Source of the DNA: Methylococcus capsulatus
Lineage (GTDB): Bacteria; Pseudomonadota; Gammaproteobacteria; Methylococcales; Methylococcaceae
Direction: 5' to 3'
Assembly (NCBI RefSeq): GCF_036864975.1
Contig: NZ_CP104311.1
Location: 565,501 to 629,500 of the forward strand
Length of the DNA: 64,000 bases
Both the position numbers and the translations under genes were made by a program. Under the pieces are notes generated by a model. The model was not told where the DNA came from, made no database searches, and saw nothing but the letters and a program-made list of their open reading frames with translations. Below, piece by piece: positions 60,164 to 64,000 of the stretch. Every line of letters starts with the position of its first letter. The first letter of the stretch is position 1.

Positions 60164-61603
60164 ATGGGCGACTACAAGCTCCGGCTGCGCATCGGCGAAT
60201 ACGGCACGGTAACCTCCGTCGGCGACGGCATCGCCTGGGTGACCGGCCTGCCCTCGGCGGCGATGGACGATGTGCTGATGTTCGAGGACGGGAGCTGGGC
60301 CGTAGTGTTCGCCCTGACCAAGAAGCGCATCGGCGCCGTGCTGCTGCACCAGACCGAAAGCCTGACCGCCGGCACCCCAGCCCGTCTGACCGGCAGAACG
60401 CTCGATCTGCCGGTCGGGGAGGCACTGCTCGGACGGGTGATCGACCCGATCGGGAATCCGCTGGATGGGGGGCGTCCCTTGGAATCACGCAGCCGTCACC
60501 CGCTTGACAGCCCCTCGCCCCCCATTATTGCACGCGACTTCGTGCAGCAGCCGCTCTACACCGGCAGCCGCTTGGTGGACACCCTGGTACCCATCGGCAA
60601 AGGCCAACGCCAGCTCATCATCGGCGATGAGGGAACGGGGCGCAGCAGCCTGGCGATCGATGCGGTCCTCAACCAGAAGGGCCGTGAGGTACGCTGTGTC
60701 TACGTGCTGATCGGCCAGAAGCGATCCGCCGTGGTCGGCACCATCCGGCTACTGCAAAACTATGGCGCGCTCGCTTACACCACGATCGTGGTGGGGGAAG
60801 CCGGCGCCCTGCCTGGCCTCAAGTACTTGGCCCCCTTCGCCGGTTGCGCCATCGCCGAAAGCTGGATGGCACAGGGACACGACACTCTGGTGGTCTACGA
60901 CGACCTGAGCACCCATGCCCAGACCTATCGCGAACTGTCGCTGCTGCTGCGGCGCCCGCCGGGGCGCGAGGCCTACCCCGGCGATATCTTTTACCTCCAT
61001 GCCCGGCTGCTGGAGCGCGCCACGGCACTGAACCCAGCCAACGGCGGCGGCAGCATGACGGCACTACCCATCGTTGAGACCCGCCTGGGAGAAATCGAAG
61101 CCTACATCCCCACCAACCTGATCTCGATCACCGACGGCCAGATCTACCTGGACCCCGATCTGTTCGCCGCGGGCTTCAAGCCAGCCATCGACGTCACCCG
61201 CTCGGTCTCCCGCATCGGCGGCAAGGCCCAGCACCCACGCATCAAGGAAGAAGCGGGACGGATGAAACTGGACTACCTGCAATTCCTGGAGTTGGAGATC
61301 TTCACCCGGTTCGGGGCGCGACTGGAAAGCGGGATGGAAACCCGCATCAGGCGCGGGCGTCTGCTCCGGGAAATCCTTCGGCAGGAGCGCCTGCAGCCGC
61401 TGCCCCCGGAGTTCCAGCTCGCCTGGATGACCGCCTACAACGAGGGGCTGCTGGACGCCCTGCCTCCCGGCAGGGTTCAAACCACCTTGAGCGAACTGAA
61501 CGTCGCCCTCCGGAGCGGCTCGCCGGCGCTGGAGGCCTCGCGCGCCGACTGGCTGCAATGGCTGAGGCAGAATCTGCCCGCGCCGCAACAGGGCCCGCCA
61601 TGA
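60164..61603 (+). CDS. atpA: F-type ATPase subunit alpha (second ATPase), atypical P-loop
   Basis: From [20 protein letters not shown] the protein aligns with F1 alpha over its length (479 residues), including [20 protein letters not shown] and the [19 protein letters not shown] region. Walker A reads GDEGTGRSS: the usual Lys is R160. Alpha sites are non-catalytic, so activity may survive. The N-terminal helix that holds delta is missing or replaced. Earlier in-frame ATGs at 60092 and 60116 add non-matching residues and overlap the AraC gene. The start at 60164 was chosen for alignment and GGAAAAAGG upstream. It is separated from atpF by about 10 kb. Confidence 0.85.
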   Translation: MGDYKLRLRIGEYGTVTSVGDGIAWVTGLPSAAMDDVLMFEDGSWAVVFALTKKRIGAVLLHQTESLTAGTPARLTGRTLDLPVGEALLGRVIDPIGNPLDGGRPLESRSRHPLDSPSPPIIARDFVQQPLYTGSRLVDTLVPIGKGQRQLIIGDEGTGRSSLAIDAVLNQKGREVRCVYVLIGQKRSAVVGTIRLLQNYGALAYTTIVVGEAGALPGLKYLAPFAGCAIAESWMAQGHDTLVVYDDLSTHAQTYRELSLLLRRPPGREAYPGDIFYLHARLLERATALNPANGGGSMTALPIVETRLGEIEAYIPTNLISITDGQIYLDPDLFAAGFKPAIDVTRSVSRIGGKAQHPRIKEEAGRMKLDYLQFLELEIFTRFGARLESGMETRIRRGRLLREILRQERLQPLPPEFQLAWMTAYNEGLLDALPPGRVQTTLSELNVALRSGSPALEASRADWLQWLRQNLPAPQQGPP

Positions 61604-62427
61604 GCCGACGCCACGCCCTCCGGCGGCGGATGAAGGCGCTGGGCGAAATCGCCGGCATCCTCGATTCGATGCGCACGCTGGCCGTGATCGAAAGCCGCCG
61701 GCTGACGCGTTCCGTGGAATGCCAGCGTCATTTGGAAACGGCGCTGCGGGGCATCGCCGAGGAGCTGATGAGTCATCATCCGGCGCTGACACCCGTCGAG
61801 CCGCCGAACACTGCATGGCTTGTATTGGGCTCCGAGCGGGGCTTCTGCGGCGACTTCAATACCCGTCTGCGCACCGCCCTGGAACAGCGGCGGTCCGTCG
61901 GCGAGCCGGTGATCGTCGTGGGTAGCCGGATCGGCGCCGAACTTTCCCAGGAGGTCGGTTGCGAGAGCCAACTGCCCGGTCCGCTCACGGCGGATGAAAC
62001 CGCCGAACGGCTCCCGGCCTTGATCGACGCCGTCAACCGGCTCCTCGAAAGCCGGGGTCCTCGGCGGATCATCGCTCTCCACCATGCCGATGATGCGGAA
62101 ACGGTATTGGAAACACGGATCGTACCGCCTTTCGGCAAAGCCTCCGCTCTACCCGGCAACCCGTTCCCGCCATTGCTGTACCAGGCGCCGGACACAGTGT
62201 TCCACCACATCGTTGAACACTATCTGTTCGCCGTCATGCACTGGCTGCTGGATCGCTCATTGTTGAGCGAACACCAGTATCGGATCCGCCACCTCGACGG
62301 GGCCACCCGCCGTATCGAAGACACTCTGGACACCTTGCGCTCGGCCAACAACCGGCTGCGCCAGGAGGAGATCACGGAGGAGCTGCAGGTCATCCTCCTT
62401 GGCGCCGAGGCACTGAGTCCGGTCTGA
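61600..62427 (+). CDS. atpG: F-type ATPase subunit gamma (second ATPase)
   Basis: The 275-residue central-stalk subunit begins [19 protein letters not shown], with the N-terminal helix of the rotor. It has the [14 protein letters not shown] motif near residue 80 and ends in a helix with [17 protein letters not shown]. It overlaps the atpA stop by ATGA. It is the last gene of the usual N-ATPase order. Confidence 0.9.
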   Translation: MSRRHALRRRMKALGEIAGILDSMRTLAVIESRRLTRSVECQRHLETALRGIAEELMSHHPALTPVEPPNTAWLVLGSERGFCGDFNTRLRTALEQRRSVGEPVIVVGSRIGAELSQEVGCESQLPGPLTADETAERLPALIDAVNRLLESRGPRRIIALHHADDAETVLETRIVPPFGKASALPGNPFPPLLYQAPDTVFHHIVEHYLFAVMHWLLDRSLLSEHQYRIRHLDGATRRIEDTLDTLRSANNRLRQEEITEELQVILLGAEALSPV

Positions 62428-62772
62428 TCCGGTTTTCCCGTATCAAAACCTCACCGGCGGCGGGAGTAAAGTTCAGGTGCTTCGCCACCGCCTCGAACAG
62501 TGTCAACTAACGCCGACTCAAATGCATGATCATTTATCTGAGCTAATCATATCGATTAAAACAATTGAGTTTTCTCAATGACTGCCTGCGTTAATATGAG
62601 ATGCTTTCGGCCATCAGCACCAAGAACTTCTCTTAGAGCCTTACAAGCCGTTCACATTGTCCACATCCGGAACGACGCGGAACGCTTTTCAAGTCCTGTT
62701 CCGGTCGGTCTTGGACTTTCACCGTCTGCCGGCCAGGCCCGGATGACCGGATCGTTCATGGAGAGATGAGGA
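62428..62772. other. Intergenic region before the biotin carboxylase gene
   Basis: No gene is supported; a small frame at 62578-62769 lacks family features. The region is AT-richer near 62520-62580 and probably holds the promoter of the downstream gene. Confidence 0.5.
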
Positions 62773-64000
62773 ATGATCAAGAAAATTCTGATCGCCAACC
62801 GCGGCGAAATCGCAGTCCGCATCGCCCGCGCCTGCGCGGAGATGGGCTTACGCTCGGTGGCCATCTTTTCCGAGGCCGATCGCTTCTCCCTGCATGTAAA
62901 AAAAGCCGACGAAGCCTATTGCATCGGCAGCGAGGACCTGGCCGGCTATCTGAATCCACACCGCATCGTCAATCTTGCGATAGAAACCGGTTGCGACGCG
63001 ATCCATCCAGGCTACGGCTTCCTGTCGGAAAACCCGGAACTGGCCCGGATCTGCACTCTGCGCGGGGTCCGTTTCATCGGCCCGGACGCTCGGGTGATCC
63101 GCCTCATGGGTGACAAGACCGAGGCGCGCCGTGCCATGATGCAAGCCGGTGTGCCGGTCACGCCGGGCAGTGCCGGCAATGTCGAGAACCTCGACGAGGC
63201 ATTGAAGGAGGCGGAGCGCATCGGTTACCCGATCATGCTCAAAGCCACCTCCGGCGGCGGCGGGCGCGGCATCCGCCGCTGCAACGATAAAAAAGAGCTC
63301 AAGGCCAACTACGAAAGGGTGATTTCCGAGGCGACCAAAGCCTTCGGCTCAGCCGACGTGTTCATTGAAAAGTGCATCGTGAATCCACGTCACATCGAGG
63401 TGCAGATCCTGGCTGACCGCCACGGCAACGTGGCGCATCTGTTCGAGCGCGACTGCTCCATCCAGCGCCGCAATCAGAAACTCATCGAAATCGCCCCCTC
63501 GCCTCAGCTCACGCCCGAGCAGCGCGCTTGCATCGGCGAACTGGCGGTGCGCGCCGCCAGGGCAGTTAACTACGAAAATGCCGGCACTGTCGAATTCCTG
63601 CTCACCGCCCAAGGTGAATTCTATTTCATGGAGATGAACACCCGCATCCAGGTGGAACACACCATCACCGAGGAAATCACCGGGATCGACATCGTCAAGG
63701 AACAGATCTGTATCGCCGAGGGCCAGCCGCTCAGCTTCACCCAGGAGGAGGTGCAGCCGCGCGGCTATGCCATCCAGTTCCGCATCAACGTGGAAGACCC
63801 GAAGAACGACTTCCTCCCCAGCTTCGGCCGCCTCACCCGCTATTACGCGCCGGGCGGGCCGGGGGTGCGCACCGATACCGCCATATATACCGGCTATGAA
63901 ATCCCGCCGCACTACGATTCCATGGTCGCCAAGGTCATCGTCTGGGGACGCACCTGGGCCGAGACCGTCGCCCGCGGCCAGCGCGCCCTCAACGACATGA
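62773..64000 (+). CDS. Biotin carboxylase-type protein, probably pyruvate carboxylase subunit A, cut by window edge
   Basis: The 409 visible residues are an ATP-grasp biotin carboxylase: MIKKILIANRGEIAVRIARA at the start, HPGYGFLSENPELA near residue 80, the glycine-rich ATP lid SGGGGRGIR near 160, FIEKCIVNPRHIEVQI, ERDCSIQRRNQKL and EMNTRIQVEHTITE. It carboxylates biotin with bicarbonate and ATP. It could be AccC, but GYEIPPHYDSMVAK-type sequence and the lack of accB upstream favour PycA of a two-subunit pyruvate carboxylase. GAGAGATGAGGA precedes the ATG. Confidence 0.85.
   Translation, partial: MIKKILIANRGEIAVRIARACAEMGLRSVAIFSEADRFSLHVKKADEAYCIGSEDLAGYLNPHRIVNLAIETGCDAIHPGYGFLSENPELARICTLRGVRFIGPDARVIRLMGDKTEARRAMMQAGVPVTPGSAGNVENLDEALKEAERIGYPIMLKATSGGGGRGIRRCNDKKELKANYERVISEATKAFGSADVFIEKCIVNPRHIEVQILADRHGNVAHLFERDCSIQRRNQKLIEIAPSPQLTPEQRACIGELAVRAARAVNYENAGTVEFLLTAQGEFYFMEMNTRIQVEHTITEEITGIDIVKEQICIAEGQPLSFTQEEVQPRGYAIQFRINVEDPKNDFLPSFGRLTRYYAPGGPGVRTDTAIYTGYEIPPHYDSMVAKVIVWGRTWAETVARGQRALNDM

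Overview
The window looks like chromosome from a gammaproteobacterial methanotroph of the Methylococcus type. The grounds are a PmoC subunit of particulate methane monooxygenase with intact copper ligands, a large nitrogen-fixation region with gammaproteobacterial gene content, high GC, and housekeeping genes of gammaproteobacterial style. The species call is an inference from remembered family sequences; no search was run.

Layout. 0-12.5 kb: a cut-off glycogen debranching enzyme gene, an orphan pmoC with its own terminator, a YgiQ-type radical SAM protein, guaB-guaA-tadA for GMP synthesis and tRNA editing, mltF, a tRNA-Ser(CGA), and a stand-alone Fe-S/CCG-domain protein. 12.8-21.3 kb: a four-gene operon I cannot match to a described system. 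It encodes a membrane protein joining a degenerate site-2-protease-like domain to GlmS-like glutaminase and SIS domains, a HEAT-repeat membrane protein, a TolC/NodT-type outer-membrane lipoprotein, and a PII-like protein that has lost its signalling loop. 21.4-23.3 kb: a small ribbon-helix-helix-like protein and wreckage of a type I restriction system interrupted by a dispersed repeat.

23.4-47.3 kb, all on the minus strand: the nitrogen-fixation region. Read in the direction of transcription it runs nifE-nifN-nifX, two NifX-associated genes, fdxB, nifQ, ygfZ, apaG, clpP, clpX, then an isc-type Fe-S assembly operon (iscS, iscU, two A-type carriers, hscB, hscA, fdx), nifV, nifW, ferredoxins, a monothiol glutaredoxin, a BolA protein, a zinc-ribbon protein, an AAA+ ATPase, several unrecognised small genes, a fumarylacetoacetate-hydrolase-family gene and an ammonium transporter. 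Sigma-54 promoters with NifA-type upstream sites (TGT-N10-ACA) lie before both nifE and iscS. This indicates that the isc genes here serve nitrogenase under NifA control. The structural genes nifHDK are not in the window.

48.0-62.4 kb: a second, N-ATPase-like F-type ATPase gene set (atpI, B, E, F, then A, G). It is split by about 10 kb of mostly secreted-protein genes on the opposite strand (subtilisin-like protease, prolyl-oligopeptidase-like peptidase, two repeat proteins, pentapeptide-repeat protein) plus an AraC regulator. Genes for the beta and epsilon subunits are absent from the window, and the alpha subunit has an altered P-loop. The window ends inside a biotin carboxylase-type gene, probably pyruvate carboxylase subunit A.
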